From the NCBI GenBank assembly GCA_902769535.1, contig CACXPH010000003.1, positions 1 through 64,000 on the forward strand: 64,000 nucleotides of DNA, written 5' to 3'. The notes beneath the pieces are model-generated. The model was not told the origin of the DNA. It saw only the letters and a program-made list of their open reading frames with translations, and did no database searches. The position numbers were made by a program, and so were the translations under genes. Below, piece after piece: positions 1 to 7,359 of this stretch; the stretch's first letter is position 1, and the number at the start of each line of letters is the position of its first letter. The DNA comes from an uncultured Bacteroidales bacterium (lineage in GTDB: Bacteria; Bacteroidota; Bacteroidia; Bacteroidales; Paludibacteraceae).

Positions 1-21
1 ATCTGCCAGGAAAAGAAGAAA

Positions 22-57
22 GAAAAACCAGCCCGCTATTGAGCGAGCCGGTTTAGA
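22..57 (-). terminator. hairpin with U-tract, minus-strand reading
   Basis: A stem of about 10 bp (CCGGCTCGCT pairing with AGCGGGCTGG, loop CAAT) is followed on the minus strand by TTTTTC, which fits an intrinsic terminator. No recognised gene ends here; a 32-codon minus-strand frame (stop at 36-38) ends inside the loop. The rest of positions 1-199 holds nothing else I can support. Confidence 0.4.
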
Positions 58-199
58 AGAGAGCGGGCAATGGAATTGCCCTGATAATAGACGAAGGGAA
101 GCAGGATGGTATCCCGCACAAAAGAAGAAGGCACAAAAGCAAAACAAAGATATCAAAATGAAGAAAAATGAAGGAAAAATGCTTTTTTCTAAAGAAAAA

Positions 200-231
200 T
201 TTGGTCATGTCAAAAAATTGTTGTACTTTTG
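200..231 (+). promoter_or_regulatory. promoter of the rpsF-rpsR-rplI operon
   Basis: TTTG at 200-203 and TACTTTTG at 224-231 with a 20-bp spacer match the Bacteroidota housekeeping promoter. Transcription would start near 238, leaving a 60-nt leader that contains a small hairpin (CGCGC-GTTTT-GCGCG, 243-257). Autoregulation by the S6:S18 complex is common for this operon in bacteria, but I do not see the published motif clearly here. Confidence 0.8.
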
Positions 232-298
232 CAGTCCATTTCGCGCGTTTTGCGCGAGTGTAACATTATTAACTAATTAAAATTAACAGTTTACTAGA

Positions 299-649
299 AT
301 GGTAAATCATTATGAAACAGCCTTCGTTTTGACTCCCGTTTTGTCTGAACCGCAGACGAAGGAGGCTGTAGAAAAATTCGAGAATCTTCTCACGCAGAAT
401 GGCGGTACCATCCTGAACCGTGAGGAGTGGGGCTTGAAGCAACTTGCTTACCCTATCCAAGGTAAAAATTCGGGTTTCTATTTCATTCTTCAGTTTGATG
501 CAGAGCCCGCAGTAATCGCTACCCTCGAGACCGAGTTCCGTCGTGACGAGCGCATTATCCGCTTCCTGACGACCCGTCTTGACAAGTACGCATTTGAGTA
601 CGCCGAGAAGCGTCGTAACAAAGGTAAAAAAGTAGAAGAGGAGGCTTAA
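299..649 (+). CDS. rpsF: 30S ribosomal protein S6
   Basis: Small-subunit protein that pairs with S18 on the 16S rRNA central domain. The 116 residues match the family in length and begin with the typical N-terminal strand ([12 protein letters not shown]), followed by the conserved [10 protein letters not shown] strand near residues 44-53 and the basic RRDERIIRF segment; the tail is acidic (EEEA). It is first in an operon with rpsR two bases downstream and rplI after a 43-base gap, the standard S6-S18-L9 order. A strong promoter lies 70 bases upstream. Confidence 0.97.
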   Translation: MVNHYETAFVLTPVLSEPQTKEAVEKFENLLTQNGGTILNREEWGLKQLAYPIQGKNSGFYFILQFDAEPAVIATLETEFRRDERIIRFLTTRLDKYAFEYAEKRRNKGKKVEEEA

Positions 650-651
650 TC

Positions 652-918
652 ATGGCACAGAATGACGAAATCCGCTATCTGACTCCGCAAGGTTCGGATC
701 AGAAGAAGAAAAAGTACTGCCGTTTCAAGAAGAGCGGTATTAAGTACATCGATTACAAAGATCCTGAGTTCCTCAAGAAGTTCCTGAACGAGCAAGGCAA
801 GATCCTTCCGCGTCGTATCACCGGTACTTCGCTGAAGTTCCAACGCAAAGTTGCTCAGGCCGTTAAGAAAGCACGCCACCTGGCATTGCTGCCTTACGTA
901 ACGGATATGATGAAGTAA
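652..918 (+). CDS. rpsR: 30S ribosomal protein S18
   Basis: Binds S6 and 16S rRNA in the platform of the small subunit. The 88-residue product carries the conserved core: [16 protein letters not shown], then [15 protein letters not shown] and the C-terminal [13 protein letters not shown] helix. The start is two bases after the rpsF stop, so translational coupling is likely. The gene ends at a tandem 7-bp word array (925-952) that separates it from rplI. Confidence 0.97.
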   Translation: MAQNDEIRYLTPQGSDQKKKKYCRFKKSGIKYIDYKDPEFLKKFLNEQGKILPRRITGTSLKFQRKVAQAVKKARHLALLPYVTDMMK

Positions 919-924
919 ACCCAG

Positions 925-952
925 TTGAAAATTGAAAAATGAAAATTGAAAG
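925..952. repeat. 7-bp word array, TTGAAAA x4, between rpsR and rplI
   Basis: Four head-to-tail heptamers (TTGAAAA, TTGAAAA, ATGAAAA, TTGAAAG) fill the gap between the rpsR stop and the rplI start. It belongs to a series of locus-specific word arrays across the window. The last unit runs into the AGGAG that precedes the rplI start. Confidence 0.9.
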
Positions 953-961
953 GAGAAAAGT

Positions 962-1405
962 ATGGAAGTAATTTTGATACAAGACCTTGCTAATCTGGGT
1001 TTCAAGAACGACATCGTAAAAGTACGTGACGGCTACGGACGCAACTACCTGCTGCCGCAGAAGATTGCTATCATCGCAAACGAGAGCAACAAGAAACAGT
1101 TGGCTGAGAACCTGAAACAACAGGCTCACAAGGCTGCTAAGATTCTGGCAGACGCACAGGCTCTGGAGGCTAAACTCGCAGAAACCGTAATCGAGGTTAA
1201 GGTTAAAGCTAACGAGGACGGAAAGATCTTCGGTACTGTTACCACACAGAATATCTCTGACGCGCTCAAGGCACAGGAGATCATCATCGACAAGAAGGTG
1301 ATCACGATTGCAGAGCCGATCAAGGAGGTTGGTGAGCATACCGCACAGGCTCGTCTGCACCGCGAGGTTAAGGCTGAGATCAAGCTGAATGTAGTAGCTG
1401 AGTGA
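962..1405 (+). CDS. rplI: 50S ribosomal protein L9
   Basis: Elongated large-subunit protein that binds 23S rRNA near the L1 stalk. The 147 residues start with the family signature MEVILIQDLANLG, then VKVRDGYGRNYLLPQKIA in the N-terminal RNA-binding domain. An Ala/Lys-rich connecting helix spans about residues 40-75, and the C-terminal domain (VKANEDGKIFGTVT) follows. A short AGGAG lies upstream of the ATG. It is followed by a heptamer word array and then rpmE. Confidence 0.97.
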   Translation: MEVILIQDLANLGFKNDIVKVRDGYGRNYLLPQKIAIIANESNKKQLAENLKQQAHKAAKILADAQALEAKLAETVIEVKVKANEDGKIFGTVTTQNISDALKAQEIIIDKKVITIAEPIKEVGEHTAQARLHREVKAEIKLNVVAE

Positions 1406-1440
1406 GTAAAGTTTAAAGTTTAACGTTTAAAGTTTAAAGA
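1406..1440. repeat. 7-bp word array, TTAAAGT x5, between rplI and rpmE
   Basis: Five tandem heptamers (GTAAAGT, TTAAAGT, TTAACGT, TTAAAGT, TTAAAGA) begin directly after the rplI stop and end six bases before the rpmE start. The word is different from the one 480 bases upstream although both are A/T-rich. Confidence 0.9.
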
Positions 1441-1446
1441 AAGACT

Positions 1447-1701
1447 ATGAAACAAGGAATTCATCCTGATAACTACCGCGTAGTAGTTTTCAAAGATATG
1501 TCTGACGGTACTCAGTTCTTCAGCCGCTCTACAGCCGCTACCAAGGACACGATTGAGATTGACGGCGTTCAGTATCCGCTTATCAAGCTGGAGATCTCGA
1601 ACACGAGTCACCCGTTCTACACCGGTAAGTCCAAACTCGTGGACACCGCAGGTCGTGTGGACAAGTTTATGTCTCGCTACGGCAACCGCACTCGCAAGTA
1701 A
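1447..1701 (+). CDS. rpmE2: 50S ribosomal protein L31, type B (zinc-independent)
   Basis: Large-subunit protein at the subunit interface. The 84 residues show the type B pattern: [17 protein letters not shown] at the start, [21 protein letters not shown] near the C-terminus, and no CxxC zinc motif. That absence separates type B from the zinc-binding type A. It sits behind rplI on the same strand and is closed by a strong terminator, so it probably ends the S6-S18-L9 transcript. Confidence 0.95.
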   Translation: MKQGIHPDNYRVVVFKDMSDGTQFFSRSTAATKDTIEIDGVQYPLIKLEISNTSHPFYTGKSKLVDTAGRVDKFMSRYGNRTRK

Positions 1702-1708
1702 TGCGGGC

Positions 1709-1747
1709 AATAATAAGGGCGGGCTACTATGCTCGCCCTTATTATAT
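1709..1747 (+). terminator. intrinsic terminator after rpmE
   Basis: A 14-bp stem (TAATAAGGGCGGGC pairing with GCTCGCCCTTATTA, one G-U) with loop TACTAT is followed by TATTT. It directly follows the rpmE stop and separates the ribosomal operon from the transporter gene. Confidence 0.85.
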
Positions 1748-1751
1748 TTAT

Positions 1752-1779
1752 GATTTAAGATTTCAAATTTAGGATTTAT
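1752..1779. repeat. 7-bp word array, GATTTAA x4, upstream of the PnuC-like gene
   Basis: Four heptamers (GATTTAA, GATTTCA, AATTTAG, GATTTAT) occupy the space between the rpmE terminator and the next start codon. The ATG at 1778 overlaps the last unit. Confidence 0.75.
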
Positions 1780-2536
1780 GGAAAACACACATCTCTGGCG
1801 CGCCCTCGGCCGCAACACCATTATCTCTATTCTTTTGTTTGGAGCGCTGTTAGGGCTCCTATGGTTGGCGGAAATGATTTGGCCGTCCGTTACTTTATTG
1901 AAATGGCATGATCCCGCCTGGGTAGTCGGTATACCGGCTTCCGTCATCGGCGTAGCATATATATTGACAATTCGCGACCCGCATAATTATACGGGTTTTT
2001 ACGCAGGTATTGTGATGTCTATCCTGCTTGGTGTGCAGTTTATCCTGCAAGGCGGGTACGACAGTGCGTTCCTGTTCTTCTGCGTGTTCATCCCGTTCCA
2101 GATGTTGAGTATCTACAAGTGGAGTCGCAGTCGCGAAGAAGGAGGAGCCACTTTTGAGCCGAAGTTCCTGGAGACGCCGCGCATGATCATATCGGTACTC
2201 ATGATGCTGTGTATTACCGCAGGCGATTATGTGATGGCTACTTATGCCTTCCATCATGACGGATTATTCGAGAACATGCCGGTGAAGATTCTCAACGGAT
2301 TGTTGATCTCGAGTTCGTTCCTCGCTAACTACTGGTTGATCTATCGCAAGACGGACAGTTGGATCTATTGGTTTATCTATAGCGCAGCCGGAATCGGGCT
2401 ATTCATCCTTCTGGGAAATGTCTTCTCGATCGTACTGTTCATCTTCTTCCTTGTCATCAACTCGATGGCCGGAATCGCATGGATTAAAGGGACAACAGCC
2501 GAAAACCTCGGCTGGGTTAAATTGTTAAAACGTTAA
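1778..2536 (+). CDS. pnuC: PnuC-family nicotinamide riboside/mononucleotide transporter
   Basis: Predicted inner-membrane facilitator for an NAD precursor. The 252 residues contain about seven hydrophobic segments. The middle segment ending IPFQMLSIYKWSR resembles the PnuC 'QxxxxYxW' region, and the C-terminal part (SWIYWFIYSAAGIGLF then INSMAGIAWIKG) resembles the family's final helices. It is somewhat longer than many PnuC proteins because of an N-terminal membrane segment. The last codons and the stop lie in an 8-bp word array that runs into rluA. No riboswitch or nadR partner is visible, so the substrate rests on family resemblance only. Confidence 0.8.
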   Translation: MENTHLWRALGRNTIISILLFGALLGLLWLAEMIWPSVTLLKWHDPAWVVGIPASVIGVAYILTIRDPHNYTGFYAGIVMSILLGVQFILQGGYDSAFLFFCVFIPFQMLSIYKWSRSREEGGATFEPKFLETPRMIISVLMMLCITAGDYVMATYAFHHDGLFENMPVKILNGLLISSSFLANYWLIYRKTDSWIYWFIYSAAGIGLFILLGNVFSIVLFIFFLVINSMAGIAWIKGTTAENLGWVKLLKR

Positions 2537-2547
2537 ATTGTTAAGAT
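2516..2547. repeat. 8-bp word array, GTTAAATT x4, at the pnuC/rluA boundary
   Basis: Four octamers (GTTAAATT, GTTAAAAC, GTTAAATT, GTTAAGAT) encode the last residues of the PnuC-like protein (VKLLKR), contain its stop and reach the start codon of the next gene. Confidence 0.85.
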
Positions 2548-3466
2548 GATAAAGCGTAAAGCAGATACTGTATTGAAAGTGGCAGAGCCGGCGGCTTTGA
2601 TGGATTTTCTCATTGCTAAGATGGGAGGCATGGCGCGTTCGTCGGTTAAGCAGTTGCTTGGTCAGCGTCGCGTGAAGGTGGGTAATGCTATTCAGACGCG
2701 GCATGATTTCGCGTTGAAGGCAGGCGATGTTGTGACCGTTTCTTCGGGAAGAGGGAACAGTCAGTTGACGCACCCGAAGTTGAAGATCGTCTATGAGGAC
2801 GACGACCTGATTGTGGTGAATAAGCAGCCGGGACTGCTGACCGTTGCTGCCACGCCGGGTAGTTCAGAGACGACCGCCTACTCTATCCTACGCGCGTACG
2901 TTAAAAAGCAGAACGCGCGCGCGGGTATATACGTCGTGCATCGGCTGGATCGCGAGACAAGTGGTTTGTTGGTATTTGCTCGTTCGGAAGAGCTACAGCA
3001 TTATATGCGCGAATATTGGCGTGAGTTGGTGACGGAGCGGACGTATATCGCCTTAGCTGAAGGTGTGCTAAATCCGAGAGAAGGACAGATCAAGACCTGG
3101 TTCACGGAGGACAAACGCAATGCGATGGTCTATTCGTCGCCGGTGGACGACGGAGGAGATCTGGCGATTACGAACTATAAGACGCTGCGCGTCTCAGAGG
3201 CGAAGGGCGAAGGGCTAGAGGCTAAAGGGTATTCCCTTGTAGAACTGCATCTGGAGACCGGTCGGACGAACCAGATCCGCGTACATCTTGCAAGCAAGGG
3301 TTGTCCGGTTGTGGGAGATAGAAAGTACGGTCACGGCAATGAGAGCAGTCCGATAGACAGGCTGTGTCTGCACGCGAAAGTGCTGGCATTTATTCATCCG
3401 GTGACCGAGAAGACCGTGCGTTTCGAGAGTCCCGTTCCGAAGGAGTTTAATCGCGTGTTAGTATGA
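2546..3466 (+). CDS. RluA-family pseudouridine synthase
   Basis: Converts uridine to pseudouridine in rRNA or tRNA. The 306 residues have an N-terminal S4 RNA-binding domain (about residues 15-75, MARSSVKQLLGQRRVKVG) and the RluA catalytic domain with HRLDRETSG at 132-140, where Asp135 is the catalytic aspartate. TGRTNQIRVHLASKGCPVVGDRKYG is the typical C-terminal RNA-contacting motif. Residues about 218-228 (EAKGEGLEAKG) are encoded by a tandem 7-bp array and look like a loop insertion. It overlaps the next gene by 4 bases. The exact target site cannot be assigned from sequence. Confidence 0.92.
   Translation: MIKRKADTVLKVAEPAALMDFLIAKMGGMARSSVKQLLGQRRVKVGNAIQTRHDFALKAGDVVTVSSGRGNSQLTHPKLKIVYEDDDLIVVNKQPGLLTVAATPGSSETTAYSILRAYVKKQNARAGIYVVHRLDRETSGLLVFARSEELQHYMREYWRELVTERTYIALAEGVLNPREGQIKTWFTEDKRNAMVYSSPVDDGGDLAITNYKTLRVSEAKGEGLEAKGYSLVELHLETGRTNQIRVHLASKGCPVVGDRKYGHGNESSPIDRLCLHAKVLAFIHPVTEKTVRFESPVPKEFNRVLV
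3199..3228. repeat. 7-bp word array, GGCGAAG x4, inside rluA-like gene
   Basis: Four heptamers (GGCGAAG, GGCGAAG, GGCTAGA, GGCTAAA) lie within the pseudouridine synthase reading frame. They encode a hydrophilic EAKGEGLEAKG stretch in what should be a surface loop between two strands of the catalytic domain. Confidence 0.85.
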
Positions 3467-4779
3467 GACGTCTTATAGTCTTTATTTTTTGCGTTATTCT
3501 CTTCGTTCCGGTTTTCGGAACGAAGCGTAAGGTGCACACTATCGGCGACAGTACGATGAGCGAGTACAAACCGGCTGCAACGCCGAAGCGGGGTTGGGGC
3601 ATGTACCTTCAGGCGTTCTTCAATGCCGACAGTATCGAAGTGAATAACCGTGGTAAAAGCGGAGCGAGTACACGTACGTTCTATGAGACAGAGAACCTGT
3701 GGCCCTCGGTAAAAGCACAGATGAGCGCAGGGGATTATTTGATTATTCAGTTCGCGCACAACGATGAGAAATGCAAAGGCGAGGACGTCTATGTAGAGAA
3801 TGCGAGACTGCGCGCGGCAGGGAAGGACACGCTAACCGACATGCGCGGTACAGAGCCGAATACGACGTATAAAGAGTATTTGCGCAGATACATCCTCGAA
3901 GCCCGCGAAATGGGCGTCAAACCGATCCTTATGTCCCCGATCTGCCGCGTCTATTTTAAGGACGGCAAAATCAACGATGAAGGACGACATGTCTTGTCGC
4001 CCGAGAAAGACTACCCGAAAGCGATGCGGGAAGTGGCTGAAGAGATGAACGTGCCCTTCCTCGACATGACAGCGAAAAGTCTGGAGATGTACGAGAGTGC
4101 AGGACAGAAGACCTGCATGGAGCGCTATTTCAACTGCGGCGATAAGACGCACACGGGACAGGAAGGCGGCATGGTCAATGCTAACTTGGCGTACCTGCTG
4201 ATCAAGAACTGTCCGGAGTTAGCTGAGTTGCACCATCTGGTTGCATTGCCTCCTATTGAGGAGTACAGCAGGTATATTCGTGCGATTGAAGAGAAGGGCA
4301 GACGTGAGGCTTTTGCTGCGAAAGGGACACCATTCGGTAAATCACTCAAGGTGAGTAAGTTGGTGAACATGCAGGCCAAGAAGAATGTGTATTCGCCTGA
4401 AGACGGATTTTGGCCGGCAGGTGAGATAGACGAGGTGGCTAACCGCTATGTGGAGTACACGATTAGTGCGGACAAGAAGAAAGGGTTGGTTATTGAGACT
4501 ATTTACCTACCCGTTTGCGCGAAAGGCGGTGACGGAATGAATATTCACATCAACTACGGTTTCGGGGATAAGTTCCGCAACGTGACGACCATCTATGAGA
4601 ACACGGCGCTGCCGAAGGACAAAGAGGTGACCGTGAAGATCGATCAACCGATTTTAGTTCCGGCGGGCGAGACGTTACATCTTCGTGTGCTACCGTGGTA
4701 TGATTCAAATGGAAGGCCACAGAAAGGCAAGCGCCTTGTGTTAGGCGAGATGAAAGTTACCGGAAAGAAGTTACAATAA
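3463..4779 (+). CDS. secreted SGNH acetylesterase (rhamnogalacturonan acetylesterase-like)
   Basis: Predicted exported esterase that removes acetyl groups from pectin-type polysaccharides. Residues 1-19 form a signal peptide. The SGNH blocks are present: IGDST with Ser30, NNRGKSGAST around residue 63, FAHNDE around 97, and DKTHTGQ with Asp227 and His230. A further C-terminal beta-rich domain of about 130 residues follows, making 438 residues, longer than single-domain CE12 enzymes. The ATGA overlap with the upstream pseudouridine synthase implies co-translation, an odd pairing by function. A bidirectional terminator follows. Substrate is inferred from family only. Confidence 0.88.
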   Translation: MRRLIVFIFCVILFVPVFGTKRKVHTIGDSTMSEYKPAATPKRGWGMYLQAFFNADSIEVNNRGKSGASTRTFYETENLWPSVKAQMSAGDYLIIQFAHNDEKCKGEDVYVENARLRAAGKDTLTDMRGTEPNTTYKEYLRRYILEAREMGVKPILMSPICRVYFKDGKINDEGRHVLSPEKDYPKAMREVAEEMNVPFLDMTAKSLEMYESAGQKTCMERYFNCGDKTHTGQEGGMVNANLAYLLIKNCPELAELHHLVALPPIEEYSRYIRAIEEKGRREAFAAKGTPFGKSLKVSKLVNMQAKKNVYSPEDGFWPAGEIDEVANRYVEYTISADKKKGLVIETIYLPVCAKGGDGMNIHINYGFGDKFRNVTTIYENTALPKDKEVTVKIDQPILVPAGETLHLRVLPWYDSNGRPQKGKRLVLGEMKVTGKKLQ

Positions 4780-4780
4780 C

Positions 4781-4810
4781 AAAAAACACGCCTTAAATGG
4801 CGTGTTTTTT
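4781..4810. terminator. bidirectional terminator between acetylesterase and lipoprotein genes
   Basis: A perfect 12-bp inverted repeat (AAAAAACACGCC / GGCGTGTTTTTT, loop TTAAAT) ends with T-runs in both directions. It serves the plus-strand esterase and the converging minus-strand lipoprotein gene. Confidence 0.9.
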
Positions 4811-4826
4811 GCATACGGCAGTAGGA

Positions 4827-5222
4827 TCATTTGCCTGCATCGATCATCCATTTACCGTCATCCAGCACAAGTTTCATGTCGTCTTTGCTCTCGGTGCCGT
4901 TGCCGAAATGCAGGGTGTATTTCACTTTTGCACTCTGACCGTCTTCTGCCATTTCCACCTCATCGATATCATACGAAGCGATGCCTCCCTTCTTCGCTAC
5001 CTCAGATGCAACTTTCTCTTCGAGCAGAGCAGCGAACTGCGCTTTGTCTTCATCGCTCACTTGTTTGGAAAATTTCATCTGGTCAACCATGGCTGCGTAG
5101 TCGCCATTCTGATAGTCCTTGAGGAAGGTCTTTGCTGCGCCTTCCGGAGTCGCGGACTTACCGCAAGCGGTCATTGCCATTACCACGATGGCCATAGCCA
5201 TCAAACGAAATAGTTTTTTCAT
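4827..5222 (-). CDS. small lipoprotein, DUF4878-like
   Basis: A 131-residue lipoprotein of unknown function. The N-terminus MKKLFRLMAMAIVVMAMTACG is a lipoprotein signal with Cys as residue 20. The remainder resembles the NTF2-like DUF4878 fold: PEGAAKTFLKDYQNGDY helix, then alternating strands ending VLDDGKWMIDAGK. I chose the start at 5222 because 14 further upstream codons would precede the signal peptide without adding anything useful. It lies 7 bases downstream of the YiiX-like gene and probably shares its transcript. It ends at a bidirectional terminator. Confidence 0.85.
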   Translation of the reverse strand: MKKLFRLMAMAIVVMAMTACGKSATPEGAAKTFLKDYQNGDYAAMVDQMKFSKQVSDEDKAQFAALLEEKVASEVAKKGGIASYDIDEVEMAEDGQSAKVKYTLHFGNGTESKDDMKLVLDDGKWMIDAGK

Positions 5223-5229
5223 ACTGATT

Positions 5230-5880
5230 TTAATTAAAGTGTTTAACAAAAAGAGTGTGTTCACTCATTTCTATATCATTCGGGAAGATTGCTTCCCCTT
5301 CTTTACAAAAGATCGTCGGCACCTCGTGTCGCCGTCCGGACGTGATATCTATTCCCTGCGTGAGGAATGCTCGCCATACGAGTTCTGTGCAGTATAGTTG
5401 CGTTGAATCCTCCAACAAGTACTCGTTATCAAAAAGGACTTTTTCGTTCACGTTGCGTAGGGCATAATGCGTTGCTACTTTTGCGACACTATCTGTACAG
5501 TTGACGCGAAGCCACGCACCGATCTTGGCTCTTTCGGGCGCGAAGAACCGCTCAACGGGTTCTTCTTTCACATACTCGGGTTCATCTTCTCCAGGCACAG
5601 CGTGTATCACGTTCCACTGACCGCTCACGCTGTCGAAATGCAGTATGCCGATGTGCGAGAAAGGGGAATGTCCTTGATACACCACCAGCCTACTCTCTGC
5701 ACCCCATCCGCACCGTAATACCAAGTCTCCCTCGCGCCATTCGTCCATTCCGCTTAACGAGACAGGACTGTGCACAGGTCGGCAGCCTGCCAATCCGATG
5801 AGACATATAGATACAAAAAGAGCCGCAACGAAGCGGCTCTCAATGTAACTCTTAGTAACTTGTACGCTGTGTAGCAGCAT
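5230..5880 (-). CDS. YiiX-like permuted papain-fold cysteine hydrolase, lipoprotein
   Basis: Predicted cell-envelope amidase or peptidase of the permuted NlpC/P60 (YiiX/YebB) type. Of 216 residues, 1-33 form a lipoprotein signal (LIGLAGC, Cys33). The catalytic elements are GDLVLRCG (50-57), FSHIGI with His76 and YCTELVWR with Cys164 and Glu166, in the permuted order His before Cys. The reading frame overlaps the end of the upstream exbD by 29 bases, and a perfect terminator hairpin of the exb operon lies within its signal-peptide codons. If a downstream start such as the ATG of MDEWREGD were used, the lipoprotein signal would be lost, so I prefer 5880. Confidence 0.8.
   Translation of the reverse strand: MLLHSVQVTKSYIESRFVAALFVSICLIGLAGCRPVHSPVSLSGMDEWREGDLVLRCGWGAESRLVVYQGHSPFSHIGILHFDSVSGQWNVIHAVPGEDEPEYVKEEPVERFFAPERAKIGAWLRVNCTDSVAKVATHYALRNVNEKVLFDNEYLLEDSTQLYCTELVWRAFLTQGIDITSGRRHEVPTIFCKEGEAIFPNDIEMSEHTLFVKHFN
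5815..5846 (-). terminator. intrinsic terminator of the exb operon, inside the next gene
   Basis: On the minus strand AGAGCCGC-TTCGTT-GCGGCTCT is followed by TTTT. It begins a few bases after the second exbD stop, yet its bases also encode signal-peptide residues ESRFVAALF of the YiiX-like gene. Confidence 0.8.
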
Positions 5881-6322
5881 AACTGATCTTCAGTGCATAA
5901 GCGCGACGGAGTTCCTGTTTGATGTCAGCGATGACACCCATCTTGGTTTCCTTGTCGGCTTTGATAGAAACGGTCATCAAACCCTGGTCAGACTCTTTCA
6001 TGGACGAACGCTCATTGACGATATACTCGCCAATCTCTTTCACTTCCGCGAATTGGTCATTGAGTTGGATACGTGTTTCTGCACCGTACTGCTTGCGGAA
6101 CTCTGCGGTCGGAGTACCGACGTAGATATAACGCACAAGTGATTTATTCTCCAGTTTGGTGAGCTCAGAAGCCTGCGGATTCTGGAACGACACCTTATAG
6201 CTAACCTCCTTCATTGACGTAACAGACATGAAGAAGAACAGCAGCATGAAGATAATATCAGGGAGAGACGACGTATTGAGCGCCGGCATCTCACGTTTCT
6301 CATTTCTACGAATCTTTGCCAT
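5852..6322 (-). CDS. exbD: ExbD/TolR biopolymer transport protein (second copy)
   Basis: Single-span inner-membrane protein that couples the proton motive force, together with ExbB, to TonB-type energisation. The 156 residues start MAKIRRNEKREMPALNT, followed by one membrane segment with the conserved Asp (SSLPDIIFMLLFFFM) and a periplasmic domain. The start at 6322 was chosen because it gives the usual basic N-terminus; an upstream ATG at 6355 would overlap the preceding gene. It lies 14 bases after the first exbD copy. Two ExbD paralogues in tandem are normal in Bacteroidota Ton systems. Confidence 0.93.
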   Translation of the reverse strand: MAKIRRNEKREMPALNTSSLPDIIFMLLFFFMSVTSMKEVSYKVSFQNPQASELTKLENKSLVRYIYVGTPTAEFRKQYGAETRIQLNDQFAEVKEIGEYIVNERSSMKESDQGLMTVSIKADKETKMGVIADIKQELRRAYALKISYAATQRTSY

Positions 6323-6336
6323 GTTAGTTACCGTAA

Positions 6337-6813
6337 TTAATACTTCTGCGCGCATTCTTCACGCAGTTCATTGTACGCTGCTACGAGTTCATTCTGCACG
6401 TCGAGGTATGCCTGATAGCGTGTATCGACATCGTTCTGCACGGAAATGACGTGATCCTTGGTGTATTTGATAACACCGAAAGGAGCGCCGAAATCCTCTT
6501 CGAACAATTTCGGATAGTAATCCGCATTCTCTTCGTTCTTAATGAACCTCTTGGCATTCTCTTTGAGTTGCTTCACATCCATCAACTGGCCTTGCACCAT
6601 CAATTGGTTTGCCGAGTTAATCTTGACAACCAACAGGTTGCGTTTGTTGATATCCTTATCCTCTACTTTTTGGTCAGGAGGAATAGGTGCAGGCAGACGG
6701 CGAGCCAGTCCTTGGTTCACATCCATAGAGGTGGTCACCAAGAAGAAAATCAGCAACAGGAACGAGATGTCCGCCATGGAGCTGGCGTTGATCTGTGGGA
6801 CTTTCTTTGCCAT
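6337..6813 (-). CDS. exbD: ExbD/TolR biopolymer transport protein (first copy)
   Basis: A 158-residue ExbD with the N-terminal pattern MAKKVPQINASSMADISFLLLIFFLVTTSM. The Asp of MADISF is the conserved membrane proton-path residue. The periplasmic part is longer and more charged than in the second copy (NEENADYYPKLFEEDFG), so the two are not recent duplicates. It sits 12 bases downstream of a four-span membrane protein and 14 bases upstream of the second exbD. Confidence 0.93.
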   Translation of the reverse strand: MAKKVPQINASSMADISFLLLIFFLVTTSMDVNQGLARRLPAPIPPDQKVEDKDINKRNLLVVKINSANQLMVQGQLMDVKQLKENAKRFIKNEENADYYPKLFEEDFGAPFGVIKYTKDHVISVQNDVDTRYQAYLDVQNELVAAYNELREECAQKY

Positions 6814-6825
6814 GATAAATGTGAT

Positions 6826-7305
6826 TTACTTCGACAGTTTTTTGGTGTAAATATAACCCCAAAGCATCGTACCAAGGGTAGCGATAACGAGGAAATAGCA
6901 AGCATAGATAACCGCGTCAGCGAGCTGAGCCCATGCGCCTTCGTTATCTGTACCTTCGTAACCGATAATGTTAATTTTCTCCGGGCTACCGAGGAACCAG
7001 CAGATGAGTGCCAAAGCGATGAAGCCACCTACTACGCCGAGCGTCATGTACGCTTTGCGACGGTTGGTCTTCCAGTTATTAGCAAACTCAACGCATACCA
7101 CAGCCAGAGTGACGAGAATCACAAGGGCCAACAGGATATAAACCCAGATGAGGAAAGCGTTGGTGAAACGAGGGATATCCAGGAAATCACCAGCCACCTC
7201 GAGACTACCATTAGAGCCACCGAGGAAGAACAACGCGATGAACACGATGCCTAAACCAAGCAATGACCATAAGGTAATCTTAGGTATCATTTTATAGTTT
7301 TTCAT
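6826..7305 (-). CDS. conserved four-span membrane protein of the exb operon
   Basis: Unknown function. The 159 residues contain four hydrophobic helices (about 9-29, 48-70, 84-105 and 128-150) with a basic stretch NNWKTNRRKAY between the second and third. Two short extracytoplasmic loops are acidic. It sits between exbB and the first exbD, a position where Bacteroidota often carry a protein of this type. Context therefore suggests an accessory subunit of the ExbB-ExbD motor, but no motif proves it. Confidence 0.8.
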   Translation of the reverse strand: MKNYKMIPKITLWSLLGLGIVFIALFFLGGSNGSLEVAGDFLDIPRFTNAFLIWVYILLALVILVTLAVVCVEFANNWKTNRRKAYMTLGVVGGFIALALICWFLGSPEKINIIGYEGTDNEGAWAQLADAVIYACYFLVIATLGTMLWGYIYTKKLSK

Positions 7306-7330
7306 ATTGCACTCAGAATTAAAAATTAGT

Positions 7331-7358
7331 ATTCAGAATTCAGAAGTCAGAATTCAGA
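7331..7358. repeat. 7-bp word array, ATTCAGA x4, inside the exb operon
   Basis: Four heptamers (ATTCAGA, ATTCAGA, AGTCAGA, ATTCAGA) fill the gap between exbB and the four-span protein gene, ending one base before the exbB stop codon. Confidence 0.9.
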
Positions 7359-7359
7359 C

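Noticed and set aside
36-134. 32-codon minus-strand frame with GTG start ending in a terminator loop
   Set aside because: The translation (..DTILLPFVYYQGNSIARSLL..) looks somewhat protein-like and the terminator is good, but it is too short and without a promoter or recognised family to call a gene.
243-257. S6:S18 autoregulatory leader motif upstream of rpsF
   Set aside because: A small hairpin is present, but I could not find the expected conserved loop or bulge bases.
2-277. Open frame on the plus strand from the window edge through the rpsF promoter
   Set aside because: It has no start in the window, low-complexity Lys/Gln-rich translation, and runs through a clear promoter and the rpsF leader; more likely chance in A-rich DNA.
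646-1360. Long minus-strand frames opposite rpsR and rplI
   Set aside because: They are antisense shadows of ribosomal genes, with no promoter or family features.
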